A DNA stretch of 53,636 nucleotides, taken from positions 1-53,636 of the forward strand of contig CAZQXD010000027.1 of assembly GCA_964597315.1 (NCBI GenBank), read 5' to 3'. Of this stretch, positions 35,283 to 45,328 are shown in pieces. A model generated the notes under the pieces. The model saw only the letters and a program-made list of their open reading frames with translations, was not told where the DNA came from and did no database searches. The position numbers were made by a program, and so were the translations under genes. Each line of letters opens with the position of its first letter. Within the stretch, counting starts at the first letter, position 1. Origin of the DNA: CAZQXD01 sp964597315. Lineage in GTDB: Bacteria > Pseudomonadota > Gammaproteobacteria > Competibacterales > Competibacteraceae.

Positions 35283-38200
35283 ATGCGCTTTGTATATGCC
35301 TTGCTATGGCTGCTGGCGGCCCCAACCGCCCCGGCCCTTGAACCCCATCAGATTCCTGAACCGCTGCAACCCTGGTTGGATTGGGTTTTGCAGGATGACC
35401 CGGAACGGCGCTGCCCCCTGGTCTACGATCAAGCCCGCGCCCACCGCTGCGCCTGGCCCTCGCAACTGTCCCTGGAATTGGGCGCCCGGGCCGGGGGCTT
35501 CAACCAACGCTGGCTGGTGGACGCCGAATCCTGGTTGATCCTGCCCGGGGACCGTCGCCACTGGCCCCGCAACGTCACCCTCAACGGCGCCCCGGTGGTG
35601 GTGCTGGAACGGGATGGCCGACCCATTATCAAGTCCCCCCCGGGGGAACATGAAATCCAAGGTTATTTCGCCTGGAACGCCATTCCTGAATCCCTGCGCC
35701 TGCCCGAGGACACCGCCCTGGTGATGGTCGCCACGGCCAACGCCCCCGCCCCGGCGACGCCCCTGATCCGTGATGGACGCGTGTGGCTGCGAGGCGGTCC
35801 CGCCCCTCGGGATCAAACAGACCATCTGACCATTCGCGTGTTTCGCAAACTGACCGACGGGGTGCCGGTGACCCTGACCACCCGCTTGCGGCTCCAGGTC
35901 TCAGGCCGACCTCGGGAGGAGCTGCTGGGACCGGTGCTGCCGGAGGGCTTTACTCCCCTCGCCCTGGATAGCCCTCTGCCGGCCCGCCTGGAGCCGGACG
36001 GACGGCTGCGGCTGCAACCCCGACCCGGAGACTGGACACTGGAGATCACCGCCCGGGCTACCGGCCCGGTGGAGACCCTGGCCCCACCTGGGGCCGCCGC
36101 TCCCTGGCCCGAGCAGGAAGTGTGGGTGTTCGCCGCCGATAACGCCGTGCGCCGGGTCACCGTATCAGGCGCCCCGGCCCTGGACCCGGCGCAGACCGAA
36201 CTGCCCGGAGAGTGGCGTACCCTGCCCGCCTATCTGCTGGAACCGGGAGCGGCCCTGAGCCTCGCCACCCGCCAGCGGGGCGACCCGGACCCGGCAGAGC
36301 CTCGGCTGACCCTGCACAAAACCCTGTGGCTGGATTTCGATGGGGAGGGCTATACCTTCCAGGACCGACTTAGCGGCGGCCCTGCTCCGCCCCGCCTGGA
36401 GGCCGCCCCTGGGGTGGACCTGGGCCGGGTGAGCGTCAACGGCCAGGATCAGTTCGTCACCCGGCTGCCCGNNNNNNNNNNNNNNNNNNNNNNNNNNNNN
36501 NNNNNNNNNNNNNNNNNNNNNNNNNNNNNNNNNNNNNNNNNNNNNNNNNNNNNNNNNNNNNNNNNNNNNNNGACCTGGGCCGGGTGAGCGTCAACGGCCA
36601 GGATCAGTTCGTCACCCGGCTGCCCGGAGCCGAGGCGGCGGGCGTGGCGATCCGCAGCCGCCAGGTGGAACTGCTGGCCGATGGCCGACTCACCCCCGAG
36701 ACCGTCACCCATATACCCGCAGTGGGCTGGCGGCTCACCCCCACCGAAGTCCGGGCCACGCTCCAACTTCCGCCCGGCTGGCGACTGTTGGCGGTGTCCG
36801 GGGCCGATAGCGCCAGCAATGTCTGGCTGTACCGCTGGACCCTACTGGACCTGTTCATCGTGCTGGTCACCGCCGCCGCCTTCGCCCGGCTATGGAGCTG
36901 GCCCTGGGGACTGCTGGCCCTGGCCGGATTGGGGCTGACCTGGCATGAGCCGGATGCCCCTCGGCTGGCCTGGCTGATGCTGCTGGCCCTGGTGGCCCTG
37001 TGCCGGGCGCTGCCCCCAGGACGCCTGAGGATCGTGGCGGAGTTGGGTCGGCGGCTGGTGCTGCTGGGCCTGCTGGCCATGGGCCTACTGTTCGCCGTAC
37101 AACAAATGCGTGGCGCTCTGTATCCCCAGCTCGCGGACCCCCCTCAGACCCTCTATCTGGACCAGAGCCGGGTGACCACCAAGCCGCCTGCGAGCGACGA
37201 TCTCGCCCCTCCCCCGGCGCCCACGACCAGCCGCCGCCAACTCAGCAAGGAAGCCGAACAGCGCTATCTGTCACCGCCCCCGGCCCTCACCCAGTACACC
37301 CCGGACATCCAGGTGCAGACCGGCCCTGGCCTACCCGACTGGGGCTGGTCCCGAGTACCCCTGGGCTGGAGCGGGCCGGTGGCCCCGGAGCAACGGCTGG
37401 GCCTGTATCTGTTGCCCCCCTGGGCTACCCGGCTGTTGGCCTTGCTGGGGGTGGGCCTGCTAGCGGCGCTGCTGGCCCGCGCCACCGAGCTGGGCCGCTG
37501 GTCCGGCTCCGGGGTGGCGGCCACCGCCGCCCTGACGCTGCTGATCCCGTCGGCATCCGCCGGGGCGGCGGAGTTTCCGCCCCAGGAACTATTGACGCAA
37601 TTGCAAGAGCGGCTCACCCGGCCCCCGGACTGCGCCCCTCGCTGCGCCTCCCTGGGGGTACTGAACCTCACTATCGACCCCGAGCGGCTGGACCTGCGTT
37701 TGCGCCTGCACGTTCAAGCAGACACGGCGATCCCCCTGCCAGTACGGATCGACCGTTTCCAACCCGATACCTTGAGCCTGAACGACCAGACCCTGGCCTT
37801 GTTTCGGGATGGCAAGGGTCTGCTGTGGGCGCGGCTGCCAGCGGGCATTCACACCCTGTCCCTGTCCGGGCCTCTGCCGCCGGAACTGGCTAGCCTGGAA
37901 ATTCCCCTACCCATGGTCCCGGGCCGGGTGGGAGCCACCCTGGACGGTTGGACCCTGGAAGGGGTCAGCGATGGGGTAGCCACTGGCGGCCAACTCAAGC
38001 TGGTCCGGGAACAAGGCAAATCGACGCGCCTTGAAGCCGGGGTAATGCCGGCCTTTGTGGAAGTCCGCCGGGAACTGCTGCTGGGGGTGGACTGGCAGGC
38101 GCGCACCACGGTGCGTCGGCTCAGCCAGGCCGACGCCGCCGTACTGCTGCGTTTGCCTCTGCTGCCCGGAGAGCGGGTCACTTCTCCAGGGGTACGGGTC

Positions 38201-39478
38201 GAAGATGGCCGGGTGCTGATCAATCTTCCCGCCGCCCGGGCCGAAACCGGCTGGCTATCCAGTCTCGAACCCGCTGAACGACTTACCCTGGAAGCCCCCG
38301 TTGATCAGCCTTGGGTGGAGGTTTGGCGGCTGCGGGCCGGTTCCCTGTGGCATGTGGACAGCAGCGGCCCGCCGCCGGTGGAGCGTTATGACCAAGCCGG
38401 TCAATGGGCGCCCTTGTGGCGGCCCTGGCCCGGAGAAACCCTGACCCTCACCGTGACCCGCCCTCCAGGGGTGGAAGGCCGTACCGTGACCCTGGACCAG
38501 GCGCTGCTGACCCTGCGCCCTGGGGAACGGTTCACCGATGCCACCCTGGAACTGACCCTGCGCGCCAGTCGCGGCGCCGAGCAGACTATTACCTTGCCTG
38601 AGGGGGCCGAGGTCACCGCCGTGAGCCTAAACGGCGAGGACTTACCCCCACGCCCCGGCCAGAACCGGATCGTGCTGCCCTTGCGCCCAGGCACTCAACA
38701 AGCCCTGCTGGCCTGGCGGGGCGCGGAGTCCGGCGGTGGCTTGCGCTACCAAGCACCGGCGGTAGACCCGGGGGGGGAACTGGTCAACGCCACGGTGGTG
38801 ATCGAACCGCCCCGCAACCGCTGGGTGCTTTTGGTGGGTGGCCCGCCCCTGGGACCGGCGGTGTTGTTCTGGGGGGTGTTGCTGGTGATCCTGGTCGCCG
38901 CCCTGGTGTTGGGCCGCTACGGCGGCGCGCCGCTGTCGGCCTGGCAGTGGTTTCTGCTGGGGGTGGGTTTGAGCCAGGGCACGGTGTGGGGCGCGCTGCT
39001 GGTGGCCGGCTGGCTACTATTGCTGGCCCGTCGCCCGGCCCTGGGCGAGCGGCTGGACAGCGGGGGTTTCGCGCTGCTGCAACTGACCCTGGCCGTACTC
39101 ACGGTGCTGGCCCTGGCGGCCCTGTTCGACGCCATCCACTCGGGGCTACTGGGGCTGCCGGAGATGCAGGTGGCCGGCAATGGCTCCCACGCCTATCAAC
39201 TGCGTTGGTATCAGGATCGCACCGAGGAACTGCTGCCCCAGCCCTGGCTGGTGTCGGCGCCCCTGTGGCTGTACCGGGGTCTGATGCTGGCTTGGGCCTT
39301 GTGGCTGGCCCTGGCCCTGCTGCGCTGGCTGGCCTGGGGTTGGAACCAATACAGCAGCGGCGGGTTATGGCGGCGGCTAACCCTGCGGCGGCGGCCGCCG
39401 GTGAATAAAGACCCCGAGCCGAAGCAGCCGGAAGGACCTGAGTCCGTGGCGGGTAAAGCCGAAGGGGACTTGACCTGA
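35283..39478 (+). CDS. Large membrane protein of unknown function (1346 aa after gap repair)
   Basis: I do not recognise the family. The gene appears as two frames because of the 36472 gap; joining the duplicated 55-bp flanks gives one frame of 1347 codons. The product has a signal peptide (MRFVYALLWLLAAPTAPA-L) and a beta-rich, Pro-rich periplasmic part with repeated strand patterns. A cluster of helices follows near nucleotides 36835-37110 and around 37400-37560, then a second beta-rich periplasmic region (about 37600-38800). Four C-terminal helices follow (LLVILVAALVLG, a WQWFLLGVGL helix, LLQLTLAVLTVLALAALF, MLAWALWLALALLRWLAW), and a charged tail. No catalytic motif is visible. An N-terminal segment (CPLVYDQARAHRCAWP) holds a Cys pair. 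It follows the parvulin gene by 179 bp and precedes the copper ATPase gene by 65 bp, so any link to either is weak. Confidence 0.88.
36472..36571. other. Scaffold gap (100 N) between duplicated 55-bp contig ends
   Basis: Bases 36417-36471 and 36572-36626 are identical over 55 bp (starting GACCTGGGCCGG and ending GGCTGCCCG). Removing the Ns and one copy restores the frame precisely. A 55-bp overlap is what a k-mer assembler leaves when it fails to merge two contig ends. Confidence 0.95.
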
Positions 39479-39543
39479 CAGTTACGCACAGGTTTTAAGA
39501 TAGCGCCAAAATCGACCGGCCTGATTATCCTTGGAGACTCCCC

Positions 39544-41886
39544 ATGGACAACGCCTGCTGTACCCACGCCCATGACACCCCTCATGACGCGAAACTCACC
39601 GATCCCGTGTGTGGCATGACCGTGACGGCGGACAGTCCCCACCATCACCGGCATCAGGATCGGGATTATTACTTCTGCTCTCAGGGCTGCCAGGCCAAGT
39701 TCCAGGCCGATCCCCAGCGCTATCTGGACGGCAAACCCGCCGACACCCCAGCGCCGGTCCCGGCGGGCGCCATCTACACCTGCCCCATGCACCCGGAGGT
39801 GCGCCAGGTGGGACCGGGGTCCTGCCCCAAATGCGGCATGGCTCTGGAGCCGGAGACGGTATCCCTGGAAGACGAGGAGGACAACCCGGAATTGCGGGAC
39901 ATGAGCCGACGGTTCTGGACGAGCTTGGTGCTGACCCTGCCGGTGCTGCTGATCGCCATGGGCGGCATGCTGCCGGGTCAGCCCCTGGCGGGGCTGGTCT
40001 CCCCGGATGCGCTGCACTGGGCGGAGCTGTTGTTAGCCACCCCGGTGGTGCTGTGGGGGGGCTGGCCGTTCTTTGTGCGGGGCTGGGAGTCGGTGGCCAA
40101 TCGCTCCTTGAATATGTTCACCCTGATCGCCCTGGGCACCGGGGTGGCCTATATCTACAGCCTGGTGGCGGCCTTGTTCCCGGACCTGTTCCCGGACTCG
40201 TTCCGAGATCACGGCGGCAAGGTGGGGGTCTACTTCGAAGCCGCCGCCGTGATCATCACCCTGGTGCTGCTCGGGCAGGTCATGGAACTGCGCGCCCGCT
40301 CCCGCACCGGGGCCGCCCTCAAGGCCCTGCTGGGGCTAGCTCCCAAGACCGCCCGGCGCCTCGACGCCGACGGCAACGAGTCCGATGTGTCCCTGGATGA
40401 GGTGCATCCGGGGGACAAACTACGAGTGCGCCCCGGGGAGAAAATCCCCGTGGACGGCCAGGTGCTGGAGGGCCGGAGCAGCGTCGATGAGTCCATGGTC
40501 ACCGGCGAGCCTATTCCCGTGGAGAAAGGCCCCGGAGATAAACTCATTGGCGCCACGGTGAACGGCACCGGCGGCCTGGTCATGGAAGCCCAGAAAGTGG
40601 GCGCCGACACCCTGCTGTCCCAGATCGTGCAAATGGTGGCCCAGGCCCAGCGCAGCCGGGCGCCCATCCAGAAGCTGGCCGACGTAGTGGCCGGCTATTT
40701 CGTACCGGTGGTGGTGGTGGTCGCTATCCTCACCTTTTTCGTCTGGGCCTGGCTCGGCCCCCAGCCCGCCATGGCCTACGCCATCATCAACGCCGTGGCG
40801 GTGCTGATCATTGCTTGTCCTTGCGCCCTGGGCCTGGCTACCCCCATGTCCATCATGGTGGCCACCGGCAAGGGGGCCGGCGCGGGCGTGCTGTTCAAGA
40901 ACGCCGAGGCCATCGAGGTGATGCGCAAGATCGACACCCTGGTGGTGGACAAGACCGGCACCCTCACCGAGGGTCGGCCCAAGCTGGCGGTCGTGGAAGC
41001 CGTGGCGGACATGGACGAAGAACAGCTCCTGCGCCTGGCCGCCGGCCTGGAGCGGGGCAGCGAACACCCCCTGGCCGCAGCCATCGTCCAGGGCGCCCAG
41101 GAGCGGGGCCTCAAAGCGCCCCAGGCCGAGGACTTCGATTCGGTCACCGGCAAGGGGGTCACCGGCCGGGTGGAGGGCCGGGCCGTGGCCCTGGGCAACC
41201 TGGCCCTGCTGGAGCAACTGGGCGTGGACCCCGGCGGCCTGGTCGAACGGGCCGAGGCGCTGCGGGGCGAGGGTCGAACGGTAATGCTGGTGGCCGTGGA
41301 CGGCAAACCGGCGGGACTGGTGGGGGTGGCCGACCCCATCAAGGACAGCACCCCCGAGGCCATCCGCGCCCTCCACCAGGAGGGCCTGCGGATCGTCATG
41401 CTCACCGGCGACAGCGAGACCACGGCCCGGGCGGTGGCGGCCAAGTTGGGCATCGACGAGGTGATCGCCGGGGTATTGCCGGACCAGAAGGCCGCTAAGG
41501 TCAAGGAACTTCAGGACCAGGGCCAACAGGTGGCCATGGCCGGGGACGGCATCAACGACGCCCCGGCCCTGGCTCAGGCCCAGGTGGGCATCGCCATGGG
41601 CACGGGCACGGACGTGGCCATGGAGAGCGCCGGAGTAACCCTGGTCAAGGGCAATCTGGACGGTATCGTCCGCGCCCGCAAGCTCAGCCGGGCCACCATG
41701 AGCAATATCCGCCAGAACCTGTTTTTTGCATTTGTTTACAATGCATTGGGAGTACCCATCGCGGCGGGGGCGCTGTACCCCTGGTTCGGCCTGCTGCTCT
41801 CGCCCATGATCGCCGCTGCGGCCATGAGTTTTTCTTCGGTGTCGGTGGTGGGCAATGCCCTGCGCCTGAACCGGGTGAACTTGTGA
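39544..41886 (+). CDS. copA: Copper-translocating P1B-type ATPase
   Basis: A 780-residue inner-membrane pump that exports Cu(I) using ATP. The N-terminus holds a YHS-like metal domain (DPVCGMTV... YYFCSQGCQAKF, about 20-60) and a heavy-metal-binding domain (YTCPMHPEV...GSCPKCGMAL, about 78-102) in place of the usual CxxC HMA domains. Then come the A-domain TGEP (about 320), the transport motif CPCALG (about 425), the phosphorylation site DKTGT (about 469) and GDGIND (about 667). The class-defining YN (FAFVYNALG) and MSFSS in the last helices mark P1B-1 copper pumps. GGAGACT precedes the ATG. It overlaps the downstream cytochrome gene by 4 bases. A His/Cys-rich start (MDNACCTHAHDTPHD) may also bind metal. 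Confidence 0.96.
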   Translation: MDNACCTHAHDTPHDAKLTDPVCGMTVTADSPHHHRHQDRDYYFCSQGCQAKFQADPQRYLDGKPADTPAPVPAGAIYTCPMHPEVRQVGPGSCPKCGMALEPETVSLEDEEDNPELRDMSRRFWTSLVLTLPVLLIAMGGMLPGQPLAGLVSPDALHWAELLLATPVVLWGGWPFFVRGWESVANRSLNMFTLIALGTGVAYIYSLVAALFPDLFPDSFRDHGGKVGVYFEAAAVIITLVLLGQVMELRARSRTGAALKALLGLAPKTARRLDADGNESDVSLDEVHPGDKLRVRPGEKIPVDGQVLEGRSSVDESMVTGEPIPVEKGPGDKLIGATVNGTGGLVMEAQKVGADTLLSQIVQMVAQAQRSRAPIQKLADVVAGYFVPVVVVVAILTFFVWAWLGPQPAMAYAIINAVAVLIIACPCALGLATPMSIMVATGKGAGAGVLFKNAEAIEVMRKIDTLVVDKTGTLTEGRPKLAVVEAVADMDEEQLLRLAAGLERGSEHPLAAAIVQGAQERGLKAPQAEDFDSVTGKGVTGRVEGRAVALGNLALLEQLGVDPGGLVERAEALRGEGRTVMLVAVDGKPAGLVGVADPIKDSTPEAIRALHQEGLRIVMLTGDSETTARAVAAKLGIDEVIAGVLPDQKAAKVKELQDQGQQVAMAGDGINDAPALAQAQVGIAMGTGTDVAMESAGVTLVKGNLDGIVRARKLSRATMSNIRQNLFFAFVYNALGVPIAAGALYPWFGLLLSPMIAAAAMSFSSVSVVGNALRLNRVNL

Positions 41887-42395
41887 GCGGGACGGTGTCC
41901 GAGGCAAAACCCCCACGGGGGGCGGCTGGCAAAGTCCTCTCAGTGGTGCTGGGATTGGTGCTGCTGGCCGCCGTGGGCGCCATGACGGTGTGGATGTTGA
42001 CCGACATGGAGGCAACCACGCCGGGGCCTCGGGCCGATCCCGATAATCCACAACAGGTGAGCCAGGGCAAGACCCTGTACGACCAGTACTGCGCCGCCTG
42101 CCACGGCGCCGATCTGGAAGGCCAACCGGACTGGCGACGGCGCAAACCCGATGGTCGTCTGCCGGCCCCGCCCCACGACGAAACCGGCCATACTTGGCAC
42201 CATTCCGACATGGTTTTGTTCAATATCACTAAATTCGGGCTGGCGCCACCCTATGGGCCGGAGGGCTATGAAAGCGACATGCCGAGCTTTGGCGGGCAGT
42301 TGACGGACGCTGGGATATGGGACATCTTGGCCTATATCAAGAGTACCTGGCCGGCCGATATTCAGCGTCAGCAGGCGCAACGCAGCAGCCGTTGA
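41883..42395 (+). CDS. Membrane-anchored c-type cytochrome
   Basis: A 170-residue protein with an N-terminal anchor helix (about 17-40, VLSVVLGLVLLAAVGAMTVWML). One haem c site CAACH (about 71-75) is preceded by GKTLYDQYC. A probable axial Met lies in ESDMPSFGG, and ILAYIKSTWP is at the end. It belongs to the short periplasmic class I cytochromes. It starts with GTG inside the copper ATPase stop (GTGA overlap), so translation is coupled. It may hand electrons to or from the periplasmic copper oxidase; that is inference from position. Confidence 0.92.
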   Translation: MSGTVSEAKPPRGAAGKVLSVVLGLVLLAAVGAMTVWMLTDMEATTPGPRADPDNPQQVSQGKTLYDQYCAACHGADLEGQPDWRRRKPDGRLPAPPHDETGHTWHHSDMVLFNITKFGLAPPYGPEGYESDMPSFGGQLTDAGIWDILAYIKSTWPADIQRQQAQRSSR

Positions 42396-42434
42396 GGGGT
42401 CGGGGCATCTTTAGAATTGGCTATTTTTCATGCG

Positions 42435-42800
42435 ATGAACAGGCGACATAGGCTCGGGCGTTTTCTCTGGCTGGCGGTGGCGGTGATCCACCTGCTGGCC
42501 GGCCTGACCTTTGCCCACGCCACCCCCTGGCGAAGCCCTGCGCAAGCTGACACCCACTCCCTATCCACCATCACCGCCGAGGCTCGGACCGCTGCGGACT
42601 GCCACCAGGAGGCGAGCCACAAGCTGTCCGACTGTGGCATGGTCTGTACCCACTGCGTGGTCTGCAACTTTTCTGGCGGCCTGTTGCATGTCTGGTCGCC
42701 CGAACGGCTGAGTACGGTATTCCTCTCCTCGCCCCCACCTGCCCTGGCGGTTGGGTTTCCTACTCCCCAGCTCCGCCCTCCAAGCACACCACCAACCTGA
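42435..42800 (+). CDS. DUF2946-like small Cys-rich copper-associated protein
   Basis: A 121-residue exported protein. Its basic start MNRRHRLGRFLW is followed by a signal-like helix (LAVAVIHLLAGLTFAHA). The mature part holds a tight Cys cluster DCGMVCTHCVVCNF (about 66-79) plus one more Cys upstream (DCHQ). This resembles the small DUF2946-type proteins found in copper resistance loci, though the match is from the Cys pattern rather than full-length identity. The position between the copper pump and the cupredoxin fits a periplasmic metal-binding role. The ATG at 42435 is chosen over a TTG at 42417. Confidence 0.75.
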   Translation: MNRRHRLGRFLWLAVAVIHLLAGLTFAHATPWRSPAQADTHSLSTITAEARTAADCHQEASHKLSDCGMVCTHCVVCNFSGGLLHVWSPERLSTVFLSSPPPALAVGFPTPQLRPPSTPPT

Positions 42801-42971
42801 GGGAGCCGGATTTCCGGTCCCTAGCCCCAGCATCCCGGGGTCGCCGCCGTCGCTTGTGCAACGGCTGCCCCAGTCTCGGCCGCCCGCCGTCCTGTCCTAG
42901 TCATGGCTGCGGTGGCGCGACTGGCACCCCGACAGACAGCAAACAGTTCAATAGCTTGGAGAACCCATTCC

Positions 42972-43553
42972 ATGGGCATTTCGAATTTTCATGGTAGCAC
43001 CCGCCGTTCCTCCCTCACCGTGGGCCTGCTAGCCGGGGCGCTCACCGCCGTTCCCGCCTTCGCCGCCGGCAGTCATGGCGGCGGCCACGGTCACGACGCA
43101 GGCCATGGTCATGGCATGGCCATCGGCGCGCCCGGCCAAGCGGCCAAAGCGGACCGCACCATCGATGTGGAGGCGGCGGATATTTATTTCAGCCCCGAAT
43201 CCCTGGAGGTCAGGCCCGGGGAGACCGTGCGCTTCGTGATCCATAACACCGGCAAGCTGTTGCACGAGTTCAATATCGGCACCGAAGCGATGCATGCCGG
43301 GCACCGGCAGGAAATGGCCAAAATGATGGAACACGGCATGCTGAGCGCCACCGGTATGAATCATGACATGAAGGGCATAGACCACGGCCAGATGGGCATG
43401 AGCCACGACGATCCCAACTCGGTGCTGATCGAACCCGGCCAGACCCAGGAACTGGTTTGGACCTTCCCGGAAGGCGGCACGCTTCAGTTCGCCTGCAATG
43501 TGCCGGGCCACTCCGAGGCCGGCATGCAGGGCGAAATCAACATCGGCAAGTGA
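42972..43553 (+). CDS. Periplasmic cupredoxin (copper-resistance type)
   Basis: A 193-residue secreted protein. A signal peptide ends near AFA-A (about 32) and a His/Gly-rich stretch (SHGGGHGHDAGHGHGMAIG) follows. A cupredoxin fold spans about 60-193 (VEAADIYFSPESLEVRPGETVRF). The type-1 copper ligands are visible: His in KLLHEFNIG and Cys-His-Met in FACNVPGHSEAGM. A loop rich in Met and His (MKGIDHGQMGMSHD) interrupts the fold, as in other copper-tolerance cupredoxins. Start at 42972 with GGAGAACC upstream; a longer frame from 42903 lacks this. It lies 20 bp before the multicopper oxidase gene. Confidence 0.93.
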   Translation: MGISNFHGSTRRSSLTVGLLAGALTAVPAFAAGSHGGGHGHDAGHGHGMAIGAPGQAAKADRTIDVEAADIYFSPESLEVRPGETVRFVIHNTGKLLHEFNIGTEAMHAGHRQEMAKMMEHGMLSATGMNHDMKGIDHGQMGMSHDDPNSVLIEPGQTQELVWTFPEGGTLQFACNVPGHSEAGMQGEINIGK

Positions 43554-43573
43554 CCCCCGCAGAGGCTATTCCA

Positions 43574-45328
43574 ATGAAACCCTATACACGACTGTTCGGC
43601 CTGTCCGCCGGGCTGGCCCTGACGGCCTTCGCCGGGACGGCCCCAGCCGACACCTATGATCTGGTCATCGACGAAACCACGGTCAACTTCACGGGCCGGG
43701 AGCGCACCGCCATGGGCGTCAACGGCTCCATACCCGCCCCCACGCTACGCTTCAAGGAAGGCGAGGAGGTGGTGATCAACGTCACCAATCGTCTAAACGA
43801 AACCTCCTCCATCCACTGGCACGGCATCATTCTGCCCAACCCCATGGACGGCGTGCCCGGCCTCACTTTCGACGGCATCGCCCCAGGGGAAACTTTTACC
43901 TACCGCTTCAAGGTCCAGCAAAGCGGCACTTATTGGTATCACAGTCACTCGGGCTTGCAGGAGCAGTCCGGGGTCTATGGACCCATGGTCATCGAACCAG
44001 CCGGTCGGGAGCCGTTCCGTTTTGACCGGGAGCATGTGGTGATGTTCTCGGACTGGACCGACGAGGACCCCCACCGGGTCATGGCCAAGCTGAAAATCCA
44101 GAGCGATTACTACAACTACAACCAACGCACGGTGTTCGACTTCTTTCGGGATGTGTCTGAGAAGGGCTGGGCCGCCACGGTCGCCGACCGCAAAGACTGG
44201 GGGCAGATGCGCATGGCCCCCACGGACCTGGCGGACATTTCCGGCTATACCTATACCTTTCTGGTCAACGGCCAACCCCCGAAAGCCAACTGGACGGCCC
44301 TGTTCAAACCTGGGGAGCGGGTCCGGCTGCGCCTGATCAACGGCTCGGCCATGAGCTATTTCGATGTACGCATCCCCGGTCTGAAGATGACCGTGGTCCA
44401 GGCCGACGGCCAGAACATCCAGCCGGTCCCCGTGGATGAACTGCGCATCGCCGTGGCGGAGACTTATGACGTCATCGTCCAGCCCAAGGAGGACCAAGCC
44501 TATACCCTGTTCGCCGAAAGCATAGACCGCAGCGGCTACGCCCGCGCCACCCTGGCCCCCCGGGAGGGCATGGAAGGGGCGATTCCAGAGATGCGTGAAC
44601 CAGCCCTGCTGACCATGAAGGATATGGGCATGGACCATAGCGCCATGGGCGGCATGGACCATAGCGCCATGGGGCATGGCAGCACCGAGAAGATGGACCA
44701 CAGCAAAATGGACCACAGCCAGGGCGGCGGCATGGCCGGTATGGACCACAGCAAAATGGACCACAGCCAGGGCGGCGGCATGGAGGATATGGCCATGCAC
44801 GGTCCCGACGACCACGGGGTAGGCAACGCCGGGGTGGCGATGATGCCCTCCGACCGGCTCAGCGAGCGGGGCATCGGGCTGGATGACGCCCCCCATCGGG
44901 TCCTGGTGTACACCGATCTCAAACGCCTGACGCCTGGCGATTACCGGCCCCCGGAGCGGGAAATCGAACTCCATCTGACCGGCAATATGGAACGCTTTAT
45001 GTGGTCCTTCGACGGCAAGAAATACTCCGAGGCCGCGCCGATCCGTTTCACCTACGGGGAGCGGGTACGGGTGACCCTGGTCAACGACACCATGATGAAT
45101 CACCCGATCCATCTGCACGGCATGTGGAGCGAACTGGACAACGGCAATGGTCCCTTCAACCCCCTCAAACACACCATCAATGTGAAGCCGGGAGAACGGC
45201 TGTCCTTCGACGTGACCGCCGACGCCCTGGGCAACTGGGCTTTCCACTGCCATCTGTTGTTTCATATGGACGCCGGGATGTTCCGAGAGGTGATCGTATC
45301 CGAAACCACTGCGGAGGCGAGCCAATGA
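43574..45328 (+). CDS. copA: Multicopper oxidase, CopA family (copper resistance)
   Basis: A 584-residue periplasmic oxidase, the CopA/PcoA protein of copper-resistance operons, not the ATPase of the same name. It oxidises Cu(I) or sequesters copper. Three cupredoxin domains are visible: HWHGI (about 83) and YHSHSG (about 122) in the first, and HPIHLHGMW (about 511) with FHCHLLFHMDAGM (about 558) in the last, which together complete the type 1/2/3 copper ligands. A Met/His-rich insert of about 55 residues (DHSAMGGMDHSAMG and a duplicated MDHSKMDHSQGGGM unit) lies at about 355-415. The N-terminus is MKPYTRLFGLSAGLAL, a Sec-like signal lacking the twin-arginine pair usual for CopA. The start at 43574 is set by that signal. 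The stop overlaps copB (ATGA). Confidence 0.95.
   Translation: MKPYTRLFGLSAGLALTAFAGTAPADTYDLVIDETTVNFTGRERTAMGVNGSIPAPTLRFKEGEEVVINVTNRLNETSSIHWHGIILPNPMDGVPGLTFDGIAPGETFTYRFKVQQSGTYWYHSHSGLQEQSGVYGPMVIEPAGREPFRFDREHVVMFSDWTDEDPHRVMAKLKIQSDYYNYNQRTVFDFFRDVSEKGWAATVADRKDWGQMRMAPTDLADISGYTYTFLVNGQPPKANWTALFKPGERVRLRLINGSAMSYFDVRIPGLKMTVVQADGQNIQPVPVDELRIAVAETYDVIVQPKEDQAYTLFAESIDRSGYARATLAPREGMEGAIPEMREPALLTMKDMGMDHSAMGGMDHSAMGHGSTEKMDHSKMDHSQGGGMAGMDHSKMDHSQGGGMEDMAMHGPDDHGVGNAGVAMMPSDRLSERGIGLDDAPHRVLVYTDLKRLTPGDYRPPEREIELHLTGNMERFMWSFDGKKYSEAAPIRFTYGERVRVTLVNDTMMNHPIHLHGMWSELDNGNGPFNPLKHTINVKPGERLSFDVTADALGNWAFHCHLLFHMDAGMFREVIVSETTAEASQ
44693..44783 (+). repeat. 43-bp exact direct repeat in the Met/His-rich region of copA (oxidase)
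   Basis: Two identical 43-bp copies at 44693-44735 and 44741-44783 (period 48 bp) code MDHSKMDHSQGGGM twice. The 48-bp period keeps the frame. The unit supplies extra Met and His copper-binding residues, and shows recent duplication since no base differs. Confidence 0.9.

Noticed and set aside
35283..36587. Pseudogene or two-gene reading of the large membrane protein
   Set aside because: The frame break lies exactly at the gap and vanishes when the duplicated 55-bp flanks are merged.
40420..42051. 543-codon minus-strand frame opposite the copper ATPase
   Set aside because: It is antisense to a gene with clear motifs; long His/Gly/Gln-rich opposite frames are a high-GC artefact. The same holds at 43793-45397 and 18940-20046.
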